A stretch of 64,000 nucleotides of DNA, taken from NCBI RefSeq assembly GCF_002355435.1, contig NZ_AP017313.1, forward strand, positions 5,022,001 through 5,086,000. The letters are read 5' to 3'. Numbering within the stretch: the first letter of the stretch is position 1; every line of letters begins with the position of its first letter. A program made the position numbers and the translations under genes. The notes beneath the pieces are model-generated. The model worked only from the letters and a program-made list of their open reading frames with translations, made no database searches and had not been told where the DNA came from. Of this stretch, positions 1-8,735 are shown piece after piece. Source of the DNA: Mucilaginibacter gotjawali. Lineage in GTDB: Bacteria; Bacteroidota; Bacteroidia; Sphingobacteriales; Sphingobacteriaceae.

Positions 1-133
1 CGGGATTGAACAGTTTTTTGGAGTAATGCTTAATATAGTTACCGCCAATTTTAAAACCGGTTTTTACAAATTTCGCAGAACGTTCGACCTTGGAGGTTGG
101 TATACTATTTTGTTCTTTTGGATTTTCACTCAT
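1..133 (-). CDS. AarF/UbiB (ABC1) family kinase-like protein, 5' end only
   Basis: The reverse strand from an ATG at 133 encodes 44 residues before the window ends. They include TSKVERSAKFVKTG and GGNYIKHYSKKLFNP, which I recognise as the N-terminus of Bacteroidota ABC1/AarF/UbiB-type atypical kinases. In that family this segment precedes the KxGQ motif and ATP-binding core, which lie off the window. Family members act at the membrane in quinone or lipid metabolism. The start is clear because the reading frame opens at this ATG behind a repeat-filled spacer. The assignment rests on only 44 residues, so confidence is moderate. Confidence 0.6.
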   Translation of the reverse strand, partial: MSENPKEQNSIPTSKVERSAKFVKTGFKIGGNYIKHYSKKLFNP

Positions 134-220
134 TTGTTTACTTCTATCATACTTTGTACTGGTATCCGAATCCTATGACCCATCGGGCAATATCATTAGA
201 TTATAGAAAAATATTTGTTT

Positions 221-390
221 TCCCCTCTTTTCCGCTTGCGGAAGAGAGGGGCGACCAGCGTAGCGTAGTCGGGGTGAGTAGGCTCGCCGCCCTGCATTGG
301 CGGTAATGTCCGCTGGGGTTAACTCACCCGATCATCGCTACGCTTGATCTGCCCTCTCTTTTGCAGGCAAAAAAGAGGGCCAAAAAGCTC
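221..390 (-). repeat. Structured interspersed repeat, copy A (inverted relative to B-D)
   Basis: On the minus strand this reads like copies B-D: an outer hairpin with CCCTCTTTT and AAAAGAGAGGG arms, a central GGGTGAGT...ACTCACCC pair, and a second outer hairpin with CCCTCTCTTCC. The rest of the spacer 134-507 holds nothing I recognise. The copy lies downstream of the HAD gene, in that gene's orientation. Confidence 0.75.
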
Positions 391-507
391 TAAGAGGCAA
401 TTATCTTCATCCTTATTTTTTCTACAACGGGGTTATCCCTAACGAGATCTTTTCTCCGCAATTCAATAATTGTCGGTTTGCTTTATTACTATCCCCTACA
501 CAAAACG

Positions 508-1176
508 TCATTCAAATAACGCAGCCAGCTTTTGCACGGTCAACGCCAAATAATTATCGATCACCAGGTTTACCGGCTGTAATTCCGCAGCGGTATGCCC
601 TGTAGTTATCCCTACAACTTTCATCCCCGCGCTGTTAGCCGCTTTAACCCCAGCTAATGAATCTTCAAACACCACGCATTTTTCAGGCGGCATTCCTAAT
701 TTTTTGGCTGCTTTTAAAAATACCTGCGGATCGGGTTTGGGCCTCGTAACCATGGTTGAATTAATGATGGCATCAAAATCCCCTTCTATCGGAATTTTAT
801 TGAATACAAAATCTATATCTTCCTGCGTGGCTGACGTACCCATGGCCATTTTTACCCCGGCATTTTTCAATCCGTTTAGAAAATGCTCCAGCCCATTTAT
901 AGGCGCCAGGTAAGGCGCATAAAGTTGCCTGTAAAATTCTTCCTTTTCATTCAACAAGTCTTTTAGCTGCGCTTCATCCCTGCCTTCGCCAAACACCCGT
1001 CGGATAGTTTCCAATACCGGCACGCCACTGATAGTGGTATAGTAAGTTTCTTTACTTAACCCGCCTTTACCATATTTTTTATACAGCGCCTGCCACGATT
1101 TAAAATGATAGGGGGTATTGTCGATCAGGGTGCCGTCCATGTCGAAAATGGCGGCGAAGATACTAGTTGTTCCCAA
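508..1176 (-). CDS. HAD superfamily hydrolase, beta-phosphoglucomutase-like
   Basis: A 222-residue haloacid dehalogenase-fold phosphatase or phosphomutase. It has motif I FDMDGT at residues 11-16 (nucleophile Asp12), a helical cap, motif II in GTSATQ, motif III Lys in RPKPDPQVF, and motif IV in VFEDSLAGVKAA. The pattern matches the beta-phosphoglucomutase/sugar-phosphatase subgroup; the substrate cannot be read from sequence. The only usable start before motif I is a TTG at 1176, which overlaps the last codons of the upstream TetR-like gene (stop at 1163). Translation is therefore probably coupled to that gene. Length is normal for the subgroup. Confidence 0.85.
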   Translation of the reverse strand: MGTTSIFAAIFDMDGTLIDNTPYHFKSWQALYKKYGKGGLSKETYYTTISGVPVLETIRRVFGEGRDEAQLKDLLNEKEEFYRQLYAPYLAPINGLEHFLNGLKNAGVKMAMGTSATQEDIDFVFNKIPIEGDFDAIINSTMVTRPKPDPQVFLKAAKKLGMPPEKCVVFEDSLAGVKAANSAGMKVVGITTGHTAAELQPVNLVIDNYLALTVQKLAALFE

Positions 1177-1825
1177 ATCCCATGCTCTGTTTAACCCCGC
1201 CGTGGGTGGCTAAAAACTTCCCGTATTCAATCAGGTTATCAATGGGTGAACGCTGAAAAAGATCAAACGTAACGTTGATGCCTTTTTCAATAGCTTCGTC
1301 GGTTTTTTCAAAACCCGTTGAGTTATCATTGATCCAGAAATGCAATACAAAAACCAATTGAACCCAAAGGGCATCTTTGTAACGGTTAGTGAAGAACTTA
1401 CGCTCCGAAAGTTCGTTCGTCTCTATACCTTCAACAATAATATCATTGCAAAACGTTTCAAACAAGTCTTTTATACCCCGGAAAATCTGTGGGGTCGAAA
1501 ATGTTTTGGGCTGCTTTTTAACACTGTAAACAACAAAACTGCGACTGCCTTTCAGCAACTCAAAAAAGCTGTAAAAAAATGATAATGCTTTTTCTCGGGC
1601 AGTATATTGCATCCATATTTCCTGCGTTTTTATTTCGGCAATGGTTTTCACAGCGCAACCGGTCCATATATTTTGCTCAATAGCGTCGAACGAGCTGAAG
1701 AAGCTGTAAAATTCTTCCTCCTGCATTTTGTTTTTCTTTGCAAATATGTAAACCGATTTTGGTTGTTCACCTTCTGTCAGCACAAAATCAATATAGGCTT
1801 TCTGTATATTTTCTATGGTAGCCAT
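1163..1825 (-). CDS. TetR-family-like transcriptional regulator
   Basis: A 220-residue all-helical protein. The N-terminal 45 residues have the size and spacing of a TetR HTH domain, ending in SSFDAIEQNIW, where the family shows its recognition-helix/linker pattern. The rest resembles the TetR C-terminal ligand domain seen in Bacteroidota proteins. No textbook HTH motif is obvious, so the call is by family resemblance. It overlaps the HAD gene by 14 bp and is presumably co-transcribed with it. A palindrome about 35-48 bp upstream of its start could be its operator, suggesting autoregulation (inference). Confidence 0.6.
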   Translation of the reverse strand: MATIENIQKAYIDFVLTEGEQPKSVYIFAKKNKMQEEEFYSFFSSFDAIEQNIWTGCAVKTIAEIKTQEIWMQYTAREKALSFFYSFFELLKGSRSFVVYSVKKQPKTFSTPQIFRGIKDLFETFCNDIIVEGIETNELSERKFFTNRYKDALWVQLVFVLHFWINDNSTGFEKTDEAIEKGINVTFDLFQRSPIDNLIEYGKFLATHGGVKQSMGFGNN

Positions 1826-1859
1826 AAGTATATTTATTTTACGTTATAAAATTATAACA

Positions 1860-1873
1860 TTACTTTAAAGTAA
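1860..1873. promoter_or_regulatory. Candidate TetR-type operator (14-bp perfect palindrome)
   Basis: TTACTTTAAAGTAA is a perfect palindrome, extended imperfectly to ACATT on the left and AATGT on the right. It lies 35-48 bp upstream of the TetR-like start, between the divergent regulator and photolyase genes. The rest of the 1826-2214 spacer is AT-rich without other recognised structure except the promoter near 2171. Confidence 0.45.
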
Positions 1874-2170
1874 ATGTCATTCACATCTATAATTAACAAC
1901 GATGGTTTTGGGGGGATAGTACAATTGATTTTATGTTCCCAACATCGTTACAATGGGCCTTATCCTGAATTATAATGTCGGCCATTCCCTTTTTTTAAGC
2001 GATACCAAAATGATTTTCCGGCAAGTAAAACAACTAAACTTAATGACACAGCTATAAACGGAATAACACGTACGCCGGATTTTTGATTATTGCAATATTT
2101 ATTTTTTTAGCTTAAAATGTATTAGCCATGTCAAATATTTATTGCACATTGTGCATCACAATTAAATAAA

Positions 2171-2199
2171 TTGCAAATTTGCGGATTGCAATACTATTG
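2171..2199 (+). promoter_or_regulatory. Bacteroidota-type promoter for the photolyase
   Basis: A -7-like TACTATTG at 2192-2199 differs from TAnnTTTG at one position. TTG at 2171-2173 could serve as the -33 element, 18 bp upstream. The photolyase ATG is at 2215, leaving a short leader. Confidence 0.35.
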
Positions 2200-2214
2200 T
2201 CCCCTTGATTAAAA

Positions 2215-3513
2215 ATGAGCGAAAAGACGATATTGGTATGGTTCAGGAATGATTTACGCATCCACGATAATGAGATATTATTAGAAGCGGCACGTAAATC
2301 AGACAAGGTATTACCCGTATATTGTTTTGATCCCTATTATTTCCGCACAAATCCTTCAGGCAATGCAAAAACAGGCAGTTTAAGGGCGCGTTTCCTTTTG
2401 GAATCAGTTGCAGACCTGCGAAAAAACCTGCAAAATATAGGTGGAGAGCTAGTGATCCGCATCGGTAACCCGGCTGAGATCTTACCTCAACTCGCCGAAG
2501 AATACCATATCAATGAGGTTTACCATCACCGGGAAGTGGCCCACGAAGAAACAGACATATCCGAAGAGGTGGAAACAGCTTTATGGAAACTGAAGCTGAA
2601 TTTAAAGCACTTTATCGGCCATACGCTTTATCATAAAGAGGACCTCCCCTTCCCGATAAAAGACATTCCGGATAGTTTTGCCATTTTTAAAAAGAAGATC
2701 GAGCGCGACAGTACCGTTCGCCCCTGCATCGCCACACCAACGGCTATCCAAACGCCCTTCATAACAAATGCAGGCAAATTGCCAACCCTGCGCGAATTGG
2801 GGTTGGATGAACCGTTAGATGATCCGCGTGCTGCAGGGCAGTTTTCAGGCGGCGAATCTGCAGCGCTAAACCAACTGGAACAATTTTTTTTAAATGGCGA
2901 CCTGTTTGCCGTCGGAAAAGGTGCACGTATACCGTCCATCAATTCCTTTTCGTCAAAACTATCACCATGGATAGCTTTGGGCTGCATCTCGCTAAGGCAT
3001 GTTTATTGGGAGATAACCAAACAACACCAGGCCACGCATTCAAACCAATACCAGCCTATCTTGCTTGACCTTTTGTGGCGTGATTATTTCAGGTTCATGT
3101 TTAAAAAACACGGGCAAAAATTCATTGCCGCTAAAAATAATAGCGAAATAATAGTTTTAAATAATGACAACCAGGATGATGCTTTAGAGCGCTGGAAAAA
3201 TGGCGAAACCGGCGTGCCCCTTATTGACGCCGTTATGCACGAACTTAATGCCACCGGCTATATCAATAACTACGGGCGCCAAATTGTAGCCGGTTACCTG
3301 GTGCACGACCTGAAAGTTGACTGGACCAGGGGTGCAGCTTATTTTGAAGAAAAACTGGTTGATTACTCCCCCGCAAGCAACTGGGGTAACTGGGCATTCA
3401 TCGCGGGAGTCAATGACGCACGCGAAAGCCGCTATGCTATTGCCACAAAACCGCCAACCGACCTGGTAACTAATAACGATTTTATTGACACCTGGCTACC
3501 TCAGGTGAGCTAA
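2215..3513 (+). CDS. Cryptochrome-DASH family deoxyribodipyrimidine photolyase
   Basis: A 432-residue flavoprotein. The N-terminal Rossmann-like photolyase domain starts ILVWFRNDLRIHDN. The middle segment LPFPIKDIPDSFAIFKKKIE is characteristic of the DASH subgroup. The C-terminal FAD-binding helical domain contains LLDLLWRDYFRFM, TGYINNYGRQIVAGYL and YSPASNWGNWAFIAGV. DASH proteins repair cyclobutane pyrimidine dimers, mainly in single-stranded DNA, using blue light. The length matches bacterial CRY-DASH. It stands alone with its own putative promoter and is followed by a structured repeat. Confidence 0.93.
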   Translation: MSEKTILVWFRNDLRIHDNEILLEAARKSDKVLPVYCFDPYYFRTNPSGNAKTGSLRARFLLESVADLRKNLQNIGGELVIRIGNPAEILPQLAEEYHINEVYHHREVAHEETDISEEVETALWKLKLNLKHFIGHTLYHKEDLPFPIKDIPDSFAIFKKKIERDSTVRPCIATPTAIQTPFITNAGKLPTLRELGLDEPLDDPRAAGQFSGGESAALNQLEQFFLNGDLFAVGKGARIPSINSFSSKLSPWIALGCISLRHVYWEITKQHQATHSNQYQPILLDLLWRDYFRFMFKKHGQKFIAAKNNSEIIVLNNDNQDDALERWKNGETGVPLIDAVMHELNATGYINNYGRQIVAGYLVHDLKVDWTRGAAYFEEKLVDYSPASNWGNWAFIAGVNDARESRYAIATKPPTDLVTNNDFIDTWLPQVS

Positions 3514-3560
3514 GATAAGTCGGGATTTTCTCCATGAGTGTTCGAAACAAAAGCAATTGC

Positions 3561-3761
3561 AGCTACCCTCTTTTTTGCCTGCAAAAGAGGGGGTGAACGA
3601 GCGTAGCGATGTTCGGGTGAGTCAACCCCGGCGGACATTACCGCCAACGCATGGCGGCGAGTTTACTCACCCCGGATTCGCTACGCCTGCCGGCAGGCAG
3701 GCAGGCCTGCCGGCAGGCTCTCCGACCCTCTCTACGGCAAGCCGTAAAGACGGTAAAAAAA
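3561..3761 (+). repeat. Structured interspersed repeat, copy B
   Basis: It starts 47 bp after the photolyase stop with AGCTACCCTCTTTTTTGCC and its complement arm GCAAAAGAGGG. The central GGGTGAGT/ACTCACCC pair follows, then a terminal hairpin around ACGGCAAGCCGT. Unlike the other copies it carries an insertion rich in CCTGCCGGCAGG words at about 3688-3720. An open frame across it is not a gene. Confidence 0.8.
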
Positions 3762-3857
3762 GCGTTTTAATGCACGCTTGTTTCTTCCTGAAAAGTCACA
3801 ATAAATAAATCAGGCAAAAATGTAACCTTTCAGGTATATTTACGTCTAATAATCATT

Positions 3858-3968
3858 ATGATTATGAACCCGTTCGAGCAATATACAGTCATTATCGGCA
3901 TTCTTGCTATTCTATTGGAAGGGGTTTCCTACCTGCGCGATTTCGTCCGTAAACTTTTCCATAAATAA
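3858..3968 (+). CDS. Small single-span membrane protein, 36 residues
   Basis: A short frame encodes MIMNPFEQYTVIIGILAIL followed by LEGVSYLRDFVRKLFHK. It has one hydrophobic segment (about residues 10-22) and a basic C-terminal tail. A second in-frame ATG at 3864 would give 34 residues. Its composition is protein-like and it fills the only unexplained part of the spacer between copy B and sucA. I recognise no family. Confidence 0.4.
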   Translation: MIMNPFEQYTVIIGILAILLEGVSYLRDFVRKLFHK

Positions 3969-4105
3969 ACCATTTCGTCTGTCGTTTTTTATTATTACAA
4001 GGCATTAATAACATGTCGCGGTAAAACTTGCCGCCATTCATTCAGCTGTTTACCTATAAAACAACATTTTACAAATTAAATTAAAAGTTTACAAGGCGAT
4101 ATGCT

Positions 4106-4113
4106 TACTTTTG
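4106..4113 (+). promoter_or_regulatory. -7 promoter element of sucA
   Basis: TACTTTTG matches the Bacteroidota -7 consensus TAnnTTTG exactly. It ends 24 bp before the ATG at 4138, which argues against a further-upstream TTG start that would lie inside the promoter. I see no clear -33 TTG. Confidence 0.55.
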
Positions 4114-4137
4114 TACCGTTTTAAAGATTGGTTTCGC

Positions 4138-6948
4138 ATGGATCGTCTCAATTATATTAATAGCGGAAACGCTGCCTACATAAATTCATTGTACGAGGCA
4201 TACAAACAAGAGCCTGAATCTGTAGACTTTGGATGGCAAAAATTTTTCGAAGGATTTGATTTTGGAAAAGATACGCCCGCCGCTCCGGTGGCAACCATAC
4301 CGGCCGAAGCTTCGGATCACTTTTTCAAAGAAATTAACGTACTCAACATGATAGATGGCTACCGCTCACGCGGCCATCTATTCACCAAAACAAACCCCGT
4401 TCGCGAGCGCCGCAAATACTTTCCGGGTAAAGAGCTGGAGACTTTTGGGCTTAGCGATGCTGACCTGGATACTGTTTTTAATGCCGGTGTACAGGTGGGT
4501 TTGGGCCCTGCAACCTTACGCGACATCCGCCAGTTGCTTGAAGAAACCTATTGCGAATCAATAGGCGCCGAATACAGGTACATCCGCAACCCGATCAAGA
4601 TCAAATGGTTTGAGGACCGGATGGAAAGCAAACGCAACACCCCGTCTTATACCGTTGAGGAAAAGAAACTGATCCTGAATAAGCTGAACGAAGCGGTTGT
4701 TTTTGAAAACTTTTTGGGCACAAAATTTTTGGGCCAAAAACGTTTCTCGCTCGAAGGCGCAGAAGCGGTGATCCCTGCCCTTGATTCTGTTATACAAAAC
4801 GGATCGGAATTGGGTATCGAAGAGTTTATCATCGGCATGGCCCACCGCGGCAGGCTGAATGTGCTGACAAATATTATGGAAAAACCCTACAAAGAGGTCT
4901 TTTCGGAATTTGAAGGCAAAAATTTTGATGAAGAAACTCCATTCGGCGGCGACGTGAAATATCACCTCGGCTATTCAACGGATGTGGTAACACAGGGCGG
5001 CAAAAAAGTGCATTTAAGCCTTTGCCCCAACCCTTCACACCTGGAAGCAGTTGACCCGGTAGTGGAAGGATTAACGCGGTCAAAAATTGATTTCAAATAC
5101 AAGGGCGATCATTCCAAAATAGCGCCGATATTAATACATGGCGATGCATCTGTTGCCGGCCAGGGTATAGTGTACGAGGTTTTACAGATGGAAAAACTGG
5201 ATGGTTACCGCACCGGCGGAACGATCCACATTGTTATCAATAACCAGATTGGCTTTACTACCAATTACAAAGACGCAAGGTCAAGCACTTATTGTACCGA
5301 TGTTGCAAAAACTGTTTTATCCCCGGTATTTCACGTAAACGGCGATGACGTTGAGGCCATGGCCTATGTGGTAAACCTGGCCATGGAATACAGGCAGGTA
5401 TTTCACGAAGATGTATTTATCGACCTGTTATGCTACCGCAGGTATGGGCATAACGAGGCAGATGAGCCTAAATTTACCCAGCCGGTATTATACAAAGCGA
5501 TAGAGGCACATCCTAATCCACTGGAGATCTATAAAAAACAATTGCAGGACGAAGGCAGCATTGATGCGAATTACGCGCCCGAGCTGGAAAAAAACTTCCG
5601 CGCCTTGCTGCAAAAAAATCTCGACGAGTCGAAATCTGAAGACCGGATCACCGAAACGGTGCAAATGTTTGAAGGGGTTTGGCAGGGGATGCATATAGCA
5701 AGCACCAGGGAGTTTTTTGCCCCTGTTGAAACTGCCGTACCTGAAGAAGAATTACTTGAAATAGGTAAAAAAATAACTACGCTGCCCGAAGGAAAGGAGT
5801 TTTTCAAAAAAATTGAAAAGCTTTTTGACGAGCGGAATAAAATGGTGACCAAAACCCATGTTTTTGACTGGGCAATGGGCGAACTCCTGGCTTATGGCTC
5901 CTTGTTAAAAGATGGCCACCCGGTTAGGATAAGCGGCGAAGATGTTAAACGCGGTACTTTTTCGCACCGCCATGCAGTTTTAACTTTAGTTGATTCGGAA
6001 GACGAATACACACCGCTGGATACCATTGGTGCAGAAGGCAAATTCAGCATTTTTAATTCATTATTATCTGAATATGGGGTTTTAGGATTTGAATATGGTT
6101 ATGCCATGGCAAACCCTAACGCACTTACTATTTGGGAAGCACAGTTCGGCGACTTTTTTAACGGTGCGCAAATTATTGTTGACCAATACATTGCCAGCGC
6201 CGAAACCAAATGGCAGCGTGGTAACGGATTAGTTATGTTATTGCCTCACGGCTATGAAGGCCAGGGCCCGGAACACTCTTCCGCACGTGTGGAACGCTTT
6301 TTGGAGCTTTGTGCCGATAGCAATATCCAGGTAGCTAATTGCACCACACCGGCAAACCTGTTCCATATTTTAAGGCGGCAGATGCTGCGGGACTTCCGCA
6401 AACCATTGATCATATTTACGCCGAAGAGCCTGCTGCGCAGCCCTAAATGTGTATCGAAGCTTGAAGAATTTACCCATGGCAAATTTCACGAGCTCATTGA
6501 TGATGAATATGCCGATGCTAAAAAGGTAAAACGTGTACTGCTTTGCACAGGTAAAATATATTACGACCTGCTTGAAAAACAACAGGCTGATAAACGCAAG
6601 GATGTAGCTATAGTTCGTATTGAGCAACTTTACCCTACGCCATTGGTACAGATATTAAAAGTAAAAGCTAAATACAACAAAGCGAATGAATTTATCTGGG
6701 TGCAGGAAGAGCCTGAAAACATGGGTGCCTGGCCATATATTTGCCGCAAATTCCATAACGATAAATTGATCAATCTGAATGTAATTTCGCGAAACGAGGG
6801 CAGCAGCACCGCTACCGGTTTTGCAAAACAGCATGCGGCACAGCAGCTGTTAATTGTTTCAAAAGCGTTTGAAGCCCCTCCGGGCAAACAGGTAAAAGCT
6901 GCCGTTAAAGAAACTGCTGCAAAAATGGCGACAGCAGGAGCAGATTAA
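4138..6948 (+). CDS. sucA: 2-oxoglutarate dehydrogenase E1 component
   Basis: A 936-residue thiamine-diphosphate-dependent decarboxylase that converts 2-oxoglutarate and transfers the succinyl group to the E2 lipoyl arm in the TCA cycle. The N-terminal E2-binding segment is MDRLNYINSGNAAYINSLYE. The active-site region has GMAHRGRLNVL, the ThDP/Mg motif runs from HGDASVAGQG to NNQIGFTT, and RRYGHNEADEPKFTQP follows. The C-terminal transketolase-like half includes EAQFGDFFNGAQ and LLPHGYEGQGPEHSSAR. The ATG at 4138 fits both the family N-terminus and the promoter position. sucB follows 112 bp downstream. No E3 gene is adjacent. Confidence 0.97.
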   Translation: MDRLNYINSGNAAYINSLYEAYKQEPESVDFGWQKFFEGFDFGKDTPAAPVATIPAEASDHFFKEINVLNMIDGYRSRGHLFTKTNPVRERRKYFPGKELETFGLSDADLDTVFNAGVQVGLGPATLRDIRQLLEETYCESIGAEYRYIRNPIKIKWFEDRMESKRNTPSYTVEEKKLILNKLNEAVVFENFLGTKFLGQKRFSLEGAEAVIPALDSVIQNGSELGIEEFIIGMAHRGRLNVLTNIMEKPYKEVFSEFEGKNFDEETPFGGDVKYHLGYSTDVVTQGGKKVHLSLCPNPSHLEAVDPVVEGLTRSKIDFKYKGDHSKIAPILIHGDASVAGQGIVYEVLQMEKLDGYRTGGTIHIVINNQIGFTTNYKDARSSTYCTDVAKTVLSPVFHVNGDDVEAMAYVVNLAMEYRQVFHEDVFIDLLCYRRYGHNEADEPKFTQPVLYKAIEAHPNPLEIYKKQLQDEGSIDANYAPELEKNFRALLQKNLDESKSEDRITETVQMFEGVWQGMHIASTREFFAPVETAVPEEELLEIGKKITTLPEGKEFFKKIEKLFDERNKMVTKTHVFDWAMGELLAYGSLLKDGHPVRISGEDVKRGTFSHRHAVLTLVDSEDEYTPLDTIGAEGKFSIFNSLLSEYGVLGFEYGYAMANPNALTIWEAQFGDFFNGAQIIVDQYIASAETKWQRGNGLVMLLPHGYEGQGPEHSSARVERFLELCADSNIQVANCTTPANLFHILRRQMLRDFRKPLIIFTPKSLLRSPKCVSKLEEFTHGKFHELIDDEYADAKKVKRVLLCTGKIYYDLLEKQQADKRKDVAIVRIEQLYPTPLVQILKVKAKYNKANEFIWVQEEPENMGAWPYICRKFHNDKLINLNVISRNEGSSTATGFAKQHAAQQLLIVSKAFEAPPGKQVKAAVKETAAKMATAGAD

Positions 6949-6972
6949 TTTAGTCCTGAGTCGGTAGTCTAA

Positions 6973-7005
6973 AGTCTTAAGTCAGAGAAATTTTGACTCA
7001 AGACT
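6973..7005. repeat. AGTC-word hairpin in the sucA-sucB spacer
   Basis: AGTCTTAAGTCA (6973-6984) pairs with TGACTCAAGACT (6994-7005) with one mismatch. Further AGTC/GACT words lie on both sides (6960-7030). It has no U-tract, so it looks like a spacer repeat rather than a terminator. Confidence 0.6.
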
Positions 7006-7060
7006 TCGGACTCAAGGCTTTCGACTGCGAGACCAATTTATATAACTACAAAAACAAAAA

Positions 7061-8638
7061 ATGAGTTTAACGATCAAAGTTCCGCCGGTTGGCGAATCTA
7101 TTACCGAAGTAACCTTGGCCAGCTGGAAAAAGAAAGACGGCGATGAGGTTAAAATGGATGAAGTAATTGCCGAGTTGGAATCAGACAAGGCAACCTTTGA
7201 ACTTACTGCCGAAAAAGCAGGTATTTTAAAAATTGTGGCGAAGGAAGGCGATACCCTGCCAATCGGCGCTGTGGTAGCTACCATTGAAGATGGCGGCGCT
7301 GCTGGTTCAGCTGTAAAAGAAAGTGCACCGGCCGCGCAGCCAGTTATAGCTGCGACTGCCCCCGCACCTGTTCCGGCAACTAATGGAGCTGCAACCGCTA
7401 CCTCCGGTTCGTTGCAGGTGAAAGTGCCAACTGTAGGCGAATCCATTACCGAGGTAACGCTGTCGCGTTGGATAAAAAAGGACGGCGATACCGTTGCTAT
7501 GGATGAGCCCATCGCCGAACTTGAATCAGATAAAGCAACTTTTGAACTAACTGCCGAAAAAGCAGGCATATTAAAAACAATTGCCAAAGAGGGCGATACT
7601 TTACCGATTGGCGCAGTAGTATGTACCATTGAAGGCGCTGGCGCTGCAAAAGCTGCAGAAACGGCACCATCAGCTGCTCCCGTACTAAATAACAGCAATC
7701 CAGCGTATGCTTCCGGAACACCGTCACCCGCAGCGGCTAAAATTTTAGCTGAAAAAGGCGTAGATGCCAAAGCACTAAGCGGAACCGGTGTTGGCGGCAG
7801 GATCACCAAAGAGGATGCCCTGCTTGCTGAAAAAGTATCCGAAAACCCGCAAATAAGTAAAGCGGCCCAAAGCCAAATCGTAGAACCGGCTAAACCTGCA
7901 GCACCTGCGCCCAAGATTGAAGCAGCAGCGCCCGGTTCAAGAACAGATCGCCGCGAAAAAATGTCTTCACTGCGCAAAACAGTGGCTAAACGTTTGGTTG
8001 CGGTTAAAAATGAGACTGCAATGCTCACCACTTTTAACGAAGTGGATATGGCGCCCATCATGGAACTGCGTGCTAAATACAAAGATAAATTCAAAGAAAA
8101 ACATGGCGTTGGCCTTGGCTTTATGTCGTTCTTCACCAAAGCAGTTTGCGAAGCACTGAAAGAATGGCCTGCAGTTGGCGCCCGCATTGAAGGCGAAGAA
8201 GTAGTTTACAGTAATTTCGCTGATATTTCCATCGCTGTATCTGCGCCAAAGGGCTTGGTAGTTCCGGTGATCCGCAACGCCGAAAGCCTCAGCCTGGCCG
8301 GTATTGAAAAAGCCGTCGCAGCCCTGGCCGTAAAAGCCCGCGATAATAAATTAACCCTCGAAGAAATGACCGGCGGTACCTTCACCATCACCAATGGCGG
8401 TGTTTTTGGTTCGATGATGTCAACCCCTATCATTAATTCGCCGCAATCGGCTATATTGGGTATGCACAATATCATTGAGCGCCCTGTGGCTGTAAACGGG
8501 CAGGTAGTTATCCGCCCGATGATGTATGTAGCGTTATCTTATGATCACCGCATCATTGACGGCCGCGAATCGGTAAGCTTTTTGGTGAGGGTAAAACAAT
8601 TGCTGGAAGATCCAACAAGATTGTTATTGGGGGTGTAG
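7061..8638 (+). CDS. sucB: 2-oxoglutarate dehydrogenase E2 (dihydrolipoyl succinyltransferase), two lipoyl domains
   Basis: A 525-residue E2 core subunit of the 2-oxoglutarate dehydrogenase complex. There are two near-identical lipoyl domains, at residues 1-78 and 117-193, each with ESDKATFEL; the lipoylated lysines should be Lys43 and Lys158. Ala/Pro-rich linkers follow, then a peripheral subunit-binding domain (about 225-262, PSPAAAKILAEKG...GTGVGGRITKEDAL). The catalytic acyltransferase domain runs from about 295 to 525 and ends with SYDHRIIDGRESV. E2o proteins usually carry one lipoyl domain, so the doubled arm is notable. It is likely co-transcribed with sucA. Confidence 0.96.
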   Translation: MSLTIKVPPVGESITEVTLASWKKKDGDEVKMDEVIAELESDKATFELTAEKAGILKIVAKEGDTLPIGAVVATIEDGGAAGSAVKESAPAAQPVIAATAPAPVPATNGAATATSGSLQVKVPTVGESITEVTLSRWIKKDGDTVAMDEPIAELESDKATFELTAEKAGILKTIAKEGDTLPIGAVVCTIEGAGAAKAAETAPSAAPVLNNSNPAYASGTPSPAAAKILAEKGVDAKALSGTGVGGRITKEDALLAEKVSENPQISKAAQSQIVEPAKPAAPAPKIEAAAPGSRTDRREKMSSLRKTVAKRLVAVKNETAMLTTFNEVDMAPIMELRAKYKDKFKEKHGVGLGFMSFFTKAVCEALKEWPAVGARIEGEEVVYSNFADISIAVSAPKGLVVPVIRNAESLSLAGIEKAVAALAVKARDNKLTLEEMTGGTFTITNGGVFGSMMSTPIINSPQSAILGMHNIIERPVAVNGQVVIRPMMYVALSYDHRIIDGRESVSFLVRVKQLLEDPTRLLLGV

Positions 8639-8700
8639 CCCCCTCCAAACCTCCCCCGGTTGGGGGGCTTAAAAATAATACCTTGCGGTATAAACTCATA

Positions 8701-8735
8701 AAAATCCGGCAATTTAAATTGCCGGATTTTTTATT
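8701..8735. terminator. Bidirectional terminator between sucB and the beta-lactamase-fold gene
   Basis: AATCCGGCAATTT (8703-8715) and AAATTGCCGGATT (8716-8728) form a perfect stem flanked by A-rich and T-rich tracts. It sits between two convergent genes. A GC-rich CCCCCGGTTGGGGG hairpin precedes it at about 8652-8667. Confidence 0.85.

Noticed and set aside
97..306. A 69-codon plus-strand frame at the window start
   Set aside because: It overlaps the AarF N-terminus on the other strand and runs into repeat copy A.
3557..3808. An 83-codon open frame after the photolyase
   Set aside because: It lies entirely inside structured repeat copy B and has a repeat-derived composition (PAGRQAGLPAGS).
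7012..8187. A 391-codon minus-strand frame opposite sucB
   Set aside because: It is the mirror of the Ala/Glu-rich E2 coding strand. The plus strand encodes a complete, well-conserved protein.
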